From NCBI GenBank assembly GCA_029851415.1, contig CM056742.1:54724954-54788953 (forward strand): DNA of 64,000 nt, given 5' to 3'. The translations under genes and the position numbers were made by a program. Numbering within the stretch: the first letter of the stretch is position 1; every line of letters begins with the position of its first letter. Source of the DNA: Eretmocerus hayati. Its lineage: Eukaryota; Arthropoda; Insecta; Hymenoptera; Aphelinidae. The notes beneath the pieces are model-generated. The model ran no database searches. It was not told the origin of the DNA and saw only the letters and a program-made list of their open reading frames with translations. Positions 23,301-33,900 of the stretch are shown here, in pieces.

Positions 23301-26300
23301 GGGAATGAAAAATGTGAGTTTTCTAGTACTCCCTATATAGATTCTTGGACCTATCTCTCGTCTCAGTGACGAGATTCAAGCATTAGCCTAACTTACTGTT
23401 CCATTTGGTTGTTGAGTTTCGACTTCGTTATGTGGTGTCACCGTCGCGCTCCCATCATAGGAGAGGACATCAAAGAAGCGGATATATGTCGACACGAATG
23501 ATTCGATGGTCATCTGCGGTACTTTTGGGATACAAGGGAACTCCTCCATCGCCGACAGAACGAACAAGCCAAGAAATTGGGCTGTACAAAGCTTGATGAG
23601 AAATGAATCAGGGAACAGGATGCCAGATGTGCAGGTGTCATTAAGGTGTCTAACCAATATCAGAGAAGTTCACGAAAAGAGATGAAGGTCGACACGAATG
23701 ATGCGAAGCTCATCTGCGGTTCAGGAGACATACGGAGGCATCTCCACATTGGTGACAGAAAGGACTTCGCAGACCTCGGGACTGTACAAGGCTGATCGGA
23801 AAACGAACGGAGTAGCGAGGTTGAAAGATGTGACCCTTCTTGAACTCCCTATATGGATTCTTGGACCTATCCCGCGTCTCGGTCACGAACCTCAAGCATT
23901 AGCCTCACTTACTGTTCCATTTGGTTGTGAAGTTTCTACTCCGACATGTGGTGTCACCGTCGCGTTCTTCTCATAGGAGAGAAGATCACAGGAGAGGATA
24001 TAAGTCGACACAGACGATTCGGAGGTCATTTGTGGTTTTTTCGGGATACAAGGGAACTCCTTCATCGCCGAAACAACGAACTAGCTGATACTCCGAGGCA
24101 GTACAAAGCTCGATGTGGAATGAATGAGGTAACAAATGCCAGATGTGCAGGCGTCATGAAGCCGTAAAACCCATATTAGAGGAATTCACGAAATAGGATG
24201 AAAGTCAACACGAATGATTCGAAGCTCATCTGCGTGAAAGGAGACATGCGGAGGTATCTCCACATCGGTGACAGGAAGACCTCCGCAGACCCCGGGACTG
24301 TACAGAGCTTATTGTGAAACGAACGGAGTAACGAGAATGAGAGATGTGAGTTCTTTTGTACTCCCTATATAGATTTTTTGACCTATCTCTCGTCTCAGTA
24401 ATGAGCTTCAAGCATTAGCCTCACTTACTGTTCCATTCGGTTGTTGAGTTCCGACTTCGTTATGTGGTCTCACCGTCGCGCTCTACTCATAGGAGAGGAG
24501 ATCAACGGAGCGGATATAAGTCGACACGAGCGATTCGATGGTCATCTGCGGTACTTTTGGGATACAAGGGAACTTCTTCATCGCCGAAACCTGAACTAGC
24601 CGAGGATTTGGGGCTGTACAAAGCTTGATGTGAAATGAAGGAGGTAACAGAATGCTGGATAAGCAGGCGTCATTGAGCCGTATAACCAATATCAGAGTAG
24701 TTCGCAAAGAGAGATGAAAGTCGACACGAATGATCCGAAGCTCATCTGCGGTAAAGAAGAGATACGGAGGTATCTCCACATCGGTGACAGAAAGACCTTC
24801 GCACACCCCGGGACTGTACAGGGCTGATTGTGAAACGAACAGAGTAACGAGAATAAGAGATGTGAGTCTTCTTGTACTCCCTATATAGATTCTTGGACCT
24901 ATCCCGCGTCTCGGTCACGAACCTCAAGCATTAGCCTCACTTACTGTTCCATTCAGTTCTTAGGTTCCTACTCCGACATGTGAAGTCACTGTCGCGTTCC
25001 CCTCGTGGAAGGGAAGATCACAGGAGGGGTTACAAGTGGACAGGAACGATTTCATGGTCATCTCTGGTACTTTCGGCATATAAGGGAACTCCTCCATCGC
25101 CGACACAACGAACAAGCCGAGAAATTGGGCTGTACAAAGCTTAATTTGAAATGAATGAGGGAACAGAATGCCAGATGTGCAGGTGTCATTGAGGTGTATA
25201 ACCAATATCAGAGAAGTTCACAAGAAGAGATGAACGTCCACACGAATGACTCGAAGCTCATCTGTGGTAAACAAGCCGTACTGAGGTATCTCCACATCTG
25301 TGGAAGAAAGACCTTTGCAGACCCCGGGACTGTACAGGGCTGATTGTGCAACGAACAGAGTAACGAGACTGGAAGTTGTGAGTCTTCCCGTACTCCCGAT
25401 ATAGATTCTTGGACCTATCTCTCGTCTCAGCCACGAACTTCAAGCGTTAGCCTCACTCACTGTTCCATATGTTCGTTATTCCCTACTCCAGCATAAGGTG
25501 TCATTGGGTTAATCCTCTGACAGTAGGAAAAATGTCCGAAGAAGAAACCAACCGACACGAACGATCCCATGGTTATCGGCGGTGCTGGAGGCATACAGGA
25601 GGACTCCCATTCTGGGGTTCACAAGAATCCGGTACAGTACGGAGCTTCATAGGGAACAAATAAAGTAACGGAACGACAGATGTGGCGGGGTCATTGAATC
25701 GTATACCCCATATGAGACAAGTTCCCGAAACAAGATACAAGCTGACACGAATGACTCGGTGCTCTCCTGTGGTCGAGGAAACACACAGGGGTCCTTGCAC
25801 ATCCGTGACAAAACGAACTTCGCAGAGCTCCAGGGGGTACAAGGCTCATTGCAGATTGAACCGGGTCACGAAAACGGGAGATAAGAGTCCTTTTTGACTT
25901 CTTATACGGGTTATGCGGGCCTATATCTCTCCTCGGTCACGAACTTCGAGCATCAGCCTCACTTACTGTTCCATTCAGTTGTTAAGTCTCTACTCCGACA
26001 TATCGTGTCACCGTCGCGTTTCCCTCATAGGGGAAAGATCACAGAAGAGGATACAAGTCGACACGAACGATTGGATGATCATCTGCGGTATTTTTGGAAT
26101 ACAAGGGAACTTCTTCATCGCCGAAACAACGAACTAGCCGAGACTCCGAGGCAGTACAAACATCGATGTGGAATGAACGAGGTAATAGAATGCCAGATGT
26201 GCAGGCGTCATCAAGCCGTATAACCCATATCAGAGGTGTTCACAAAAAAAATGAAAGTCGACACGATCGATTCGAAGCTCATTAGCGTCAAAGAAGACAT
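11308..26300. repeat. 15-kb satellite array, about 29 units of 516 bp
   Basis: Landmark phrases such as ctccacatcggtgacag recur at about 516-bp spacing (for example 15515, 16031, 16547, 17063, 17577, 18093). Each unit contains two diverged copies of a 200-bp module starting near gtcgacacga, plus a spacer of about 110 bp with ccctatatagattctt and gtcaccgtcgcg. A more diverged variant (near 12430, 13680, 18300, 22390) is interspersed. Near-identical blocks repeat at larger steps: 13865/18498/22605 (4633 and 4107 bp) and 14672/16737/19811/23405 (2065, 3074 and 3594 bp). This indicates higher-order amplification. Short ORFs appear in all frames and are not conserved as genes. The array starts abruptly near 11308 and ends near 26300. 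Confidence 0.9.
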
Positions 26301-27656
26301 TTGTGGTATAAAAATACTCACCTTGAAAGAAGGTAATACCTGTCCCCTCGGAAATCTCTTACTTTTTTCCAGTTTTCCCACGCTCGGAATTCGACGAGAA
26401 GACGAATTCGAGTTAGATGATAATAAGTACTTGTCTTCTCGTTGTTCAGCCCAAATCGCAAGAGAATCGTATAAAAGTGCGAATATTTCTCAGCGTGCGC
26501 GGTGACAGCATTGCCTTCCCTGCTGGAAATAATTTCGTGGGACCTAGCCCTGGGAAAATTGTTAATCTTGATATTCGCGAAATTTGGCTTCGGAGACGTG
26601 CAACATACAAATTTCGACCATTACTCCTCCGAAAATGATCGAATTTGGTCAAAATTTGTAGGCTGCATATTGAATTATTTTCAGCAGGGTTAAATATAAT
26701 CTTCCCGAATCCGAGGTGCGGAAATTAAATTTCGTTTTATAGAACATAAAATAACTTTGTTTGAGACTCTTTAACGTCAAAAAGATGCTGAGGACATCAC
26801 TGCTTCATGTTTCTCTATTAGAGGTAGTTATCTTGATCTTGATAAGAAGAAATGATTGTACTAATTGTAAGTGGAAAAATATTGATTTCTCAAAAAGTCC
26901 AGTTGTAATAGACTATCTGCTAGTCATGCTTGCCACTCTGAATCAATTGAATTGTGTTTGAAACTTGACTTCCAGTGTAACTAACAGTGATTGGAGACCT
27001 AATTTTGCAGCTGAGAAATGAAAGGTTTCCAGGCATTGTTCGCCAACAGCAGTTTGAACATATAGTACAGGCTATCTATTTTCTTAGACCTGTATTATGA
27101 GCAGTAATAATGGAAATACTGATATCATTTGCCTCAAGATATTATATTTTATTCAATAAAAATGATTCATCTCTTCTGATCAGAATAAATCACATTCATA
27201 CTATCGGTAGCACTAACAATGAGTCCAGTAAACCAGTTACGAACATTTCATAAATTATCCTTTGAAATAATCATTTTTCTTACCTAAGAGCGCACAATTC
27301 CAATAGTAATAGTGCTTTGTTTCATATCTGATGAAGATAAGATTCAGAATATGATGAGAGTACCTAAATTTCATTTCAACATTTATTCATTATATGCACG
27401 AATAAGGTCATGAATTGATTACATATTCATTAACAATCAAAAGACTCAACAAGTATGTTAATGATGATTCAAATGTTTTTCTTGAAAGAAAGACCCATCA
27501 AAAGGGTTCATGGTTAAATAGGATCATCATTCAACGTATCTCACTGCAGAAATGACAGAGAACTTCAGAAAATCATTTTCTAGTTAACAACACATGAGCA
27601 TAGGTACATTGTCAATCATAGATGCAAACACAGTATGGAGTATCTAAAGTCAAACA
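26301..27656. other. AT-rich region between satellite and ankyrin gene
   Basis: No convincing gene. It would include the 3' flank of the minus-strand ankyrin gene. Composition is AT-rich and apparently unique within the window. Confidence 0.5.
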
Positions 27657-28999
27657 TTAAGTATGATCATGGTAACCCATAGCAAAGTGGAGGGGGGTTT
27701 TGCCCTCATCATTGACTGCAGATACTGAGGCTCCGTTCTCTATGAGTAAGTTCGCAATTGCAGTGGCCTTCATTCCAGGATTAATCGAAAGATGAAGAGG
27801 GGTGTTCCCACCTTCAGTGACTGACAATACTGATGCACCATTTTCTATAAGGAACTTCACAATCTCATAGTTTGAGTCATTATCGTCATAGATGATTGCA
27901 AGGTGCAGCGGGGTTGGACCCTCGTCATCTCCATCCATAAGTGAGTCGACATCTGCACCACTGCATACCAGATCTTTTGCTAATTCAATATTTCCAAAAA
28001 TGACAGCTATATCAAAGAGACTGAGTCCATCTGGAGCAACAAAATTTTCTAACACTGACGGGCGTGCACCAAGGCTCATGGGACCTCTAAGACTTGACAA
28101 GGCTGGACCTACTGGATCCAATGACAAGTGGAGAGGAGTGTATCCTCTGCTGTCTCTGGCGAACATGTCTGCTCCCAATTTGATCAAAATCTCTATCAGC
28201 TCTGAATTATATTGAAGTTCCACAGCAAAATGCAGTGGAGTAAAATGATGGAAATTGGAGCCAGGCTTGATGATTTTCTTGTTTATGTCGATTTTATGGT
28301 TGGAAACAAGGCCTCTTATCTTGGTTGCACAGTCATCACTTTTGAGGAGATGTAATCTAGTGAATCCAAAGTCGTTGAATTCAGAGTCCTTGTGGATTAG
28401 ATGACATGACAAAATGTCACGCGTTATATCTATGAATATCTCAGCGCGGCTGGCTTGAGCCACTGCCAGAGCTATATCGGATGCAGTATAGTTCAATTTA
28501 TCTTTGAGAGAATAAGTGGCTCCATGACTGACTATAGTAAAGAGATATTGTTGACCCTCCCAAATGCTGCAGCAAAGTGAAGTGTGGAAAATCCAGGCCA
28601 GAGTTCAGAGTCAAGATTGGTAACTTTGTTCACATTTTCTCCAATATCAATAAAGTGTTTGATAGAATTGATTCCGATATCTCCTGAACAAGTGCATGCA
28701 ATATGAAAATATGACGAACCATTGCAGTCGATTGGGTTGGCTCGATTATAAAGATAATGTGACATCATTATATCAACATCAACAACACACATTAGGTTAT
28801 TTTCAAGAGCATGATGAAGAGGTGTTTGACCACGATCATTCTGTAATGTGTAAACAGCTCCCCCCTGCACAAGTTGCAGTGCAATTGGAATATCTCGTTG
28901 TTTCACTGCCACATACAGCAATGAGTCTCTCAGCCTAGTTTCAGGAGGATGGATTGCCTGACTTTGGTCTTTGTCCTCTGCCATCACTATGAAATTCAA
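27657..28999 (-). pseudogene. Ankyrin-repeat protein gene with one frameshift
   Basis: Two overlapping-phase ORFs (28999-28532 and 28496-27657) read as one protein of about 440-450 aa if a one-base shift near 28535 is allowed. About eleven ankyrin-like repeats are visible, with the T-P-L-H signature in several (GQTPLHHA, FTPLHFA, GYTPLHLS, PTPLHLA, NTPLHLS, KTPLHFA) and GASV/GADV turns. The likely start is ATG at 28984 (MAEDKDQ) or slightly upstream. The protein ends within the last repeat, which suggests truncation. Ankyrin repeats bind other proteins; the partner is unknown. No signal peptide, membrane or death domain is seen. It is single-exon, and its frame is largely preserved. It sits beside the satellite inside the 22-kb insert, so it may be cargo. 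The frameshift could be real or an assembly error. Confidence 0.8.
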
Positions 29000-29230
29000 T
29001 GGATAGTACGGATATTAGTGATTTTTTCAAGATGGAAATTGTTTACACCCAATATCCTAGATCTTTCCCTTAACGAATTGACTCTGATTTACCCGATATT
29101 ATTCAGTACTCGTGAAACAATATTAGGAAGAAAACCAATGTATGTCAAATTGACATAGGGAGGGTAGAGAGAAATTGACAGTATGAACTACGTGAATATT
29201 TGACTTAAATGTGCTATATGGGAAAAGGTT
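29000..29230. other. Upstream flank of the ankyrin gene
   Basis: AT-rich non-coding sequence. It may hold the promoter of the minus-strand ankyrin gene, but no clear element is seen. Confidence 0.3.
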
Positions 29231-29339
29231 TAAGGAGTAGACTGTAGCGCCACTGGTGGCGCCCGTGCACCGCCATATTGGCAGAGTTGGGGAAATCGTT
29301 CCACACCAGAGACACGGGTGTGTGGCTTGGAGTGAGCAG

Positions 29340-29460
29340 ACCTTTCTTTTATAGCCGCCGCGGCTTTAATGGAGCACATTGCGGCCATCTACGTGGCCTT
29401 GACGGCCGCGTAGATCGCCCGCAATGGGCTACATTGAAGCCGGGCGACTATAAAAACGCG
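29340..29460. repeat. Hairpin repeat
   Basis: The arms are tttatagccgcc...ctacgtggcc and ggccgcgtag...gggcgactataaa, separated by about five bases. It looks like a small foldback or MITE core, GC-rich compared with its surroundings. Confidence 0.7.
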
Positions 29461-29609
29461 TATGCACTTCGTTGCGTAATCTAGTATTATGACCGTATTC
29501 TCAATTCAAGCGGAGCCCGATGATCGTCACTTCGACCGTATACTCAAGGTGATGAGTAGAGACCCTATGAGTAGAGACCCTAGGGTCTCTAGTGATGAGC
29601 TTTAGTTAC

Positions 29610-30270
29610 GCCGTGGACACTAGGGAAAAGAAGTCCGAGGAAAAATCTGAAAAAATTCGCCCTAAGTAAGTCGCATTTTGTCAACCTAATGCCGTTGTCG
29701 AAAATGTTTGCTCACCCTGCAATATAAATAAACATTCGAGTTATACCACCTAGTATTGCCCATTTCTCTGCATAGAAAGCCGATACGAGGACAAAAACAT
29801 TTGCTCATCGTTGCTTTTACCTCACTTGTATTTGCTCAGCCCTCAGAATTGGATGAATCATCATCAATTCTGAATAAACAATCAAAAACACTTTTTCCAA
29901 CCCCTAGTACTGTACAAAGCGCAGTGCGCATGTGCCCCGCATGCCATATGCGCACTGCGCATTGTACAGTACTTGGGGTTGGAAAGTGTTTTTGATTGTT
30001 TATTCGAAATTGATGATGATTCATCCAATTCTGAGGGCTGAGCAAATACAAGTGAGGTAAAAGCAACGACGAGCAAATGTTTTTGTCCTCGTATCAGTTT
30101 TCTATACGGAGAAATGGGCAATACTAGGTGGTATAACTCGAATGTTTATTTATAAAAAATTGGAGGGTGAGCAAACATCTTTTACAACCGCATTAGGTTG
30201 ACAAAATGCGGTTTACTTGGGGCAAATTTTTTCAGATTTTTCCTCGGACTTTTTTTCCCCCAGTTTCCAC
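29610..30270. mobile_element. Long hairpin MITE, about 0.66 kb
   Basis: The left half (gtccgaggaaaaatctg... through atgtttttg and cctagtattg) is repeated in reverse in the right half, ending cagatttttcctcggac near 30245. The centre is a near-palindrome around gcgcagtgcgcat at 29915-29965. The arms match at roughly 90%. The phrase aggaaaaatctg is shared with the hairpin element at 45914-46759, so the two may be related. No coding capacity is seen. Confidence 0.75.
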
Positions 30271-30283
30271 GGGGTAAAGCTTA

Positions 30284-30379
30284 AGGTTTATTCGATTATC
30301 CAGTTCGGGGCGCACTGGGGCGCTCCAGAGCGCTCTGGAGCGCCCCAGTGCGCCCCGAACTGCATAATCGAATAAACCT
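30284..30379. repeat. 96-bp near-perfect palindrome
   Basis: The arms start AGGTTTATTCGATTAT and meet at gagcgctctggagcgc. The terminal AGGTTTATTC matches the ends of the MITE at 45914-46759. It may be an internally deleted copy of that family. Confidence 0.8.
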
Positions 30380-30492
30380 TTTGTTCGTTTCCGTTTGTGG
30401 CCATCAGTGATCATAACATTAGATACTTAAGCTTTGGAAATAAGTAGAGACGGCGAATATCAAAGTTCAAATGTTCAAATATTCAAGTTTAA

Positions 30493-31032
30493 ATGATACG
30501 ACCAGAACTAACTCGTGTGATGGAGATGTTGAAAAATGTTTGCTTCCGGGGCGAGGAGATTAATGCAACCATCAGGTTGTACATCGAGAGTCGTTATCGG
30601 TACTTCAGGTTTGATACTGTCATAGACATGTACATGTACTTAGCACAAGATGCGAAAGCTCTTCGCAAATTGCTTCATGGTATAAGATCTAGGACTGCAA
30701 TCGAAACCATGGAGATAGGAATGAAAATGGAAAATTTCGATGTATTCACTTGTGCATACAAAGCTTGTGTTGAGACAGGCAAGAACGGAATCATGCTCCA
30801 CATGCTCCATCAGTATACCATAATTATCAGAAGATTGATTCATATCCTCAGAAATCAGTACATGAGAATAGAGGATCAAAGAGCGATGCGGAACTTGGAA
30901 ATTTTCAAAGATCAATTTTTGTATATGAATTCTCATCTAGTTGGTCTAATTTCTTCTGATCCATGTGGAATCAATTGTCATTTTAATAATTCACTCTTTC
31001 TACTTACAGGCAAACCCTTGAAGAGATGCTGA
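30493..31032 (+). CDS. Unrecognised 179-aa ORF in the insert
   Basis: The ORF starts MIRPELTRVMEML and is rich in Tyr, Met, Arg and Ile, with helical character and no clear membrane segment. It ends just after cttacag|gcaaac, which resembles a splice acceptor, so the true gene may have another exon structure. AT-rich sequence with weak coding signal continues to 31329. I do not recognise a family. It is the only other gene-like ORF of the insert and lies on the opposite strand to the ankyrin gene. Confidence 0.4.
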   Translation: MIRPELTRVMEMLKNVCFRGEEINATIRLYIESRYRYFRFDTVIDMYMYLAQDAKALRKLLHGIRSRTAIETMEIGMKMENFDVFTCAYKACVETGKNGIMLHMLHQYTIIIRRLIHILRNQYMRIEDQRAMRNLEIFKDQFLYMNSHLVGLISSDPCGINCHFNNSLFLLTGKPLKRC

Positions 31033-31569
31033 AATATTTTTAAAATTGAATCATGCCTTGCTCTGATAATTTTCTCATTTGTTGAATATTTTTTGATACT
31101 AAATATGATCATCAGTGGCGAAGGCAATTCCCTTTCTTATCCAATCGTAGCGATTAATCTTAGCATGTTTCATCCCTGCAGCACCCAAGACTGCCCATAC
31201 CAAAATCCTGAGCTTGAGAAACCCAGTTCATCAAATCTGGAGTCAATGCAGAAGTTGCATGATTCAAAATTGAAATATCTATTGATTCAATCAGTGATTT
31301 CTATCATTGTTTGTGAAATTTGCATTTAGTCCTCTCCAGGATTTGGTGAAGGGCTTGTCAGGAGATTTTCATTAGTTGGAGCTCTTGTTGATCCTGAGGT
31401 TACTCACTGAGTTCTATGAAATTCAAAAAAGGAGAAATATTGAAATATCAACAATCTTGGGAATCATTGTTAAAAATTGGCTCCAGATGGACAAAAACAG
31501 GTTAAATGAAACCAAATTCATAGATCATAAATCGCTGACCTAGGATCCATATTTGAGAATGAGTGGAAA
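31033..31569. other. Non-coding stretch after the 179-aa ORF
   Basis: AT-rich. A 78-codon frame at 31093-31329 has no recognisable features. Nothing else is supported. Confidence 0.3.
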
Positions 31570-31974
31570 GAAATATAGCGTCCCAGAAATTGGAAATATA
31601 TATGAAAAAAATCCAGGAACGCTTTATATATGATATATGACTGATACTTCCATTTTCTGGGATATATATTTGAGAGAAATATATAATCCCGGAAATAGAG
31701 AATATATATTAAAAAAGGCCGAGAACGCTCGAAATATTATATTTAACCATATATTGCCAAATTCTGGGACGAAATATATATATTTAAGAAATATATTTTC
31801 GTATATTTATTTCGTCCCGGAAATTGAGAATATAGCAAATATTTTCAAATACTGGGACGTCCTGGAAAATGATAATATTCAAGGAAGTCTTCTGGGACGT
31901 CCCGGAAATTAGAAAAAATCCCAGAAATTGGAAAAGTATCGCACGAAATATCCCGGAATCTGAAGCTATACAAA
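31570..31974. repeat. Right subterminal motif cluster
   Basis: At least eight copies of the cgtcccRgaaattg / ctgggacgtcccgg motif on both strands (near 31576, 31652, 31685, 31761, 31813, 31848, 31889, 31919, 31950). They mirror the left cluster and end in the inverted copy of TTTGTATAGCTTCAG. Confidence 0.65.
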
Positions 31975-31985
31975 TATATATATAT

Positions 31986-32042
<57 letters not shown>

Positions 32043-32137
32043 ATGGAGACTTTCTCACACTTAATTCGCGAATTTGGGGAATTTTACACACACCTGATAT
32101 CCGCTGATATCGATATATATATATATATATATATACT
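31975..32137. repeat. (TA)n tracts at the right edge of the insert
   Basis: Two TA runs, at about 31975-32038 and 32113-32135, separated by about 75 bp. They mirror the left TA tract. Confidence 0.9.
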
Positions 32138-32445
32138 CTCATAAATTGCACAATGGACTATAACTATATATACGCACTTTTGCGATATTCGAGAGTGATA
32201 TGATTTTAACGATCGGACGATTTGATTGTCCGTCTCTCTCACTCTCGTGGTGAAAATTTCGAGACATAAAACTTTCTCGAGACGCAGCTGATTGATGATC
32301 GCGGCTATGTTTACATTCCGCCCCTACCGCACTGGGCTATACTAAATCGCGCGATCACACTCATACTTATTCGAATATAACGACGACGAAATTCCATCTC
32401 GCTCGGCGCAGCAGAATGAAAAGATTATTAAATAAATTTCAGAGT
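32138..32445 (-). other. PBS-proximal leader of the LTR element
   Basis: Non-coding sequence of about 310 bp between the primer-binding site and the TA tract. This is a plausible start of the retroelement's 5' untranslated leader. Confidence 0.6.
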
Positions 32446-32463
32446 CACTTAGTCTGGGCGCCA
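32446..32463 (-). other. Primer-binding site of the giant element
   Basis: On the minus strand TGGCGCCCAGACTAAGTG begins one base after the LTR end. The first nine bases match the PBS type complementary to tRNA-Lys 3' ends; the rest diverges. The tRNA assignment is tentative, but position and TGGCGCC start are as expected. Confidence 0.75.
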
Positions 32464-32464
32464 A

Positions 32465-33279
32465 TGTGACGGCTGCTAGTAAAATGCCTAGGATTAGCCG
32501 CACATGCTGGGCAAGGTGCAATGCCCAGCAGATTTGATTAAATTGAATATATGCTGCAACTCTACATGCTGCTGGATCTGCTGCTGCTGCTTTGCGCGCG
32601 AGAGAGATGGGGAATCGAGCGCCAAAATGATCACACAAGAGTTAAACGGGAGCCAGATGGGCATATTTATTTAACTCTGAAAAGAACATGGTGCATAGAG
32701 TGCACTTAATCGCACGAACACGGAGAGAGCAATTGAGGGTGAAGCCCAAAGAGAGAGAGAATAATTATCGGCTCGCACTTACAGGTGTAGAATTGGCGGC
32801 AATCGCACGCTCGCTGATCGGCCGCTCCGAATAACGTGGTCGTCCGGATGATCTGGACTCGATGTCGTCCGCAGGACACGTCGAGGACAACGGCCAGGAA
32901 GTCGCACGGAAGCACGCAAAAGAGCTCGTCCAGGTGTCGGGAAGCTGGTGACACACGCACGATGAGGGCGCAAAAAACTACACACTTCGGGTGCAAATTA
33001 ACACGCGGGACGTCTGCTCTCAAGCGCGGGCGAGAGAAGTCTAGATTTATGGCGCGCGCAATGCCAGCTGATTGATGATGATGGGTGCGCGAGGGGAACG
33101 GTGCGGTGAAACTACCAATGACTCGCGCTATCTCTCTCTCTCTCTCTCTAACGCAAAACTACTTACAACTCTCTCCTCGGATGTTCTGCTACAGCTGAAA
33201 AGGGCTATCAATACATTATTACATGATGATCAGACAGGAGAGAGAAATGATGGTTGAGAATATCCTCTCAACCGTTGCA
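32465..33279 (-). repeat. 5' LTR of the giant element (right copy)
   Basis: About 815 bp, matching 336-1144 with about 16 substitutions and three short indels. It starts TGTGACGG next to the PBS and ends CCGTTGCA followed by AAAC. In the element's orientation it should carry the promoter. A TATA box is not obvious. Confidence 0.9.
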
Positions 33280-33283
33280 AAAC
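33280..33283. repeat. Right target-site duplication AAAC
   Basis: Matches AAAC at 332-335 beyond the opposite LTR end. Confidence 0.75.
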
Positions 33284-33900
33284 TAAATATTACAGACAAT
33301 TTTGGAATGCATGTACGAAAATACTATCGTACTCTTGAGATGCACATATATGTGATGTTCACCGTACAACTGGAAGTGAGTTGAAATTTTGTGACTAATA
33401 CCGCCGAAAAGTTCGACCACGTGATCAGTGGAATGTGTTGTGTGGAATGCACGGTAAGGGCAGGGATAAGAAACGGGGCGCCTCTCAAAGCTTCAGCTGA
33501 AATTCAAAGGTGAACATCCACTGTAGAGTACAAATATTTTTGACGACTTTACAGAGTACGTACACGTAAGTATTTTCTTGGAATTTAAAAAATATCTATA
33601 TAATGTTGAAAGAATCCATCGACAAAGTCCCATTATACGTTACTGTCAAAATACCGATAGCAACGAAACTTCTTGAACATTTTGAAACTTTTCTCTCAAA
33701 ACTAAAAATCATTCATCAAGACTAAAAGAAATTATCTATGTGAAGATCCATAGCACAATCTATAAATGTGAGTCATAATCAGTTCAATGTTTGCTTTACA
33801 ATATAAATATGTCTCGAGTACTGATGAATCTAATTAGGACATTTCAATGATCTTCAATTTTCTTCAACATCACTGACAATATCCAAAAGCAATACCAAAG
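33284..33900. other. Right flank of the giant element
   Basis: AT-rich non-coding sequence. I see no gene or repeat. Confidence 0.4.

Larger units (their letters stand above)
9896..31974. mobile_element. 22-kb insert with inverted ends, nested in the LTR element
   Basis: The sequence TTTGTATAGCTTCAGATTC at 9896-9914 recurs inverted at 31956-31974, and the match extends to 25 bp with one mismatch. Outside each end is a (TA)n tract. Inside each end is a 400-bp zone with repeated CTGGGACGTCCCAG-like motifs. The interior has nothing typical of a Ty3 element: a 15-kb satellite array, an ankyrin gene, hairpin elements and an unknown ORF. Removing it restores an ordinary 10.9-kb gypsy element, so a nested insertion is the simplest reading. 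No transposase, integrase or polymerase is visible, so if it is a transposon it would be non-autonomous. Target duplications cannot be read because of the TA tracts. Confidence 0.6.
336..33279 (-). mobile_element. Giant LTR-bounded Ty3/gypsy-type unit, about 32.9 kb
   Basis: Near-identical LTRs lie at 336-1144 and 32465-33279. The left LTR begins TGTGACGG and ends CCGTCACA, a perfect 8-bp terminal inverted repeat. The right LTR ends CCGTTGCA. The 4-bp duplication AAAC sits at 332-335 and 33280-33283. On the minus strand a purine tract abuts the left LTR and a TGGCGCCC-type primer site abuts the right LTR, so the two LTRs belong to one insertion read right to left. Order: 5' LTR (right), PBS, leader, 22-kb insert, gag, pol, ORF3, PPT, 3' LTR (left). 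Without the insert the element would be about 10.9 kb. The hand-counted LTR difference is about 16 substitutions plus three small indels (about 2%), so the insertion is fairly recent, yet gag-pol is full of stops and frameshifts. The insert may have entered before or after transposition. Confidence 0.88.

Noticed and set aside
11308..26300. Dozens of ORFs of 60-215 codons as a gene family
   Set aside because: They occur on both strands and in several frames of the same satellite unit, with starts and stops set by the repeat. No domain or splice pattern supports coding.
11308..26300. Ichnovirus rep-type 540-bp coding repeats
   Set aside because: The similar length is suggestive, but no continuous reading frame crosses the units and I see no protein match that I can support.
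9896..31974. Polinton/Maverick or integrated DNA virus
   Set aside because: No protein-primed polymerase, integrase, packaging ATPase or capsid protein is visible.
336..33279. Two independent solo LTRs of one family
   Set aside because: PPT on the inner side of one, PBS on the inner side of the other and the AAAC duplication only at the outer edges fit a single insertion.
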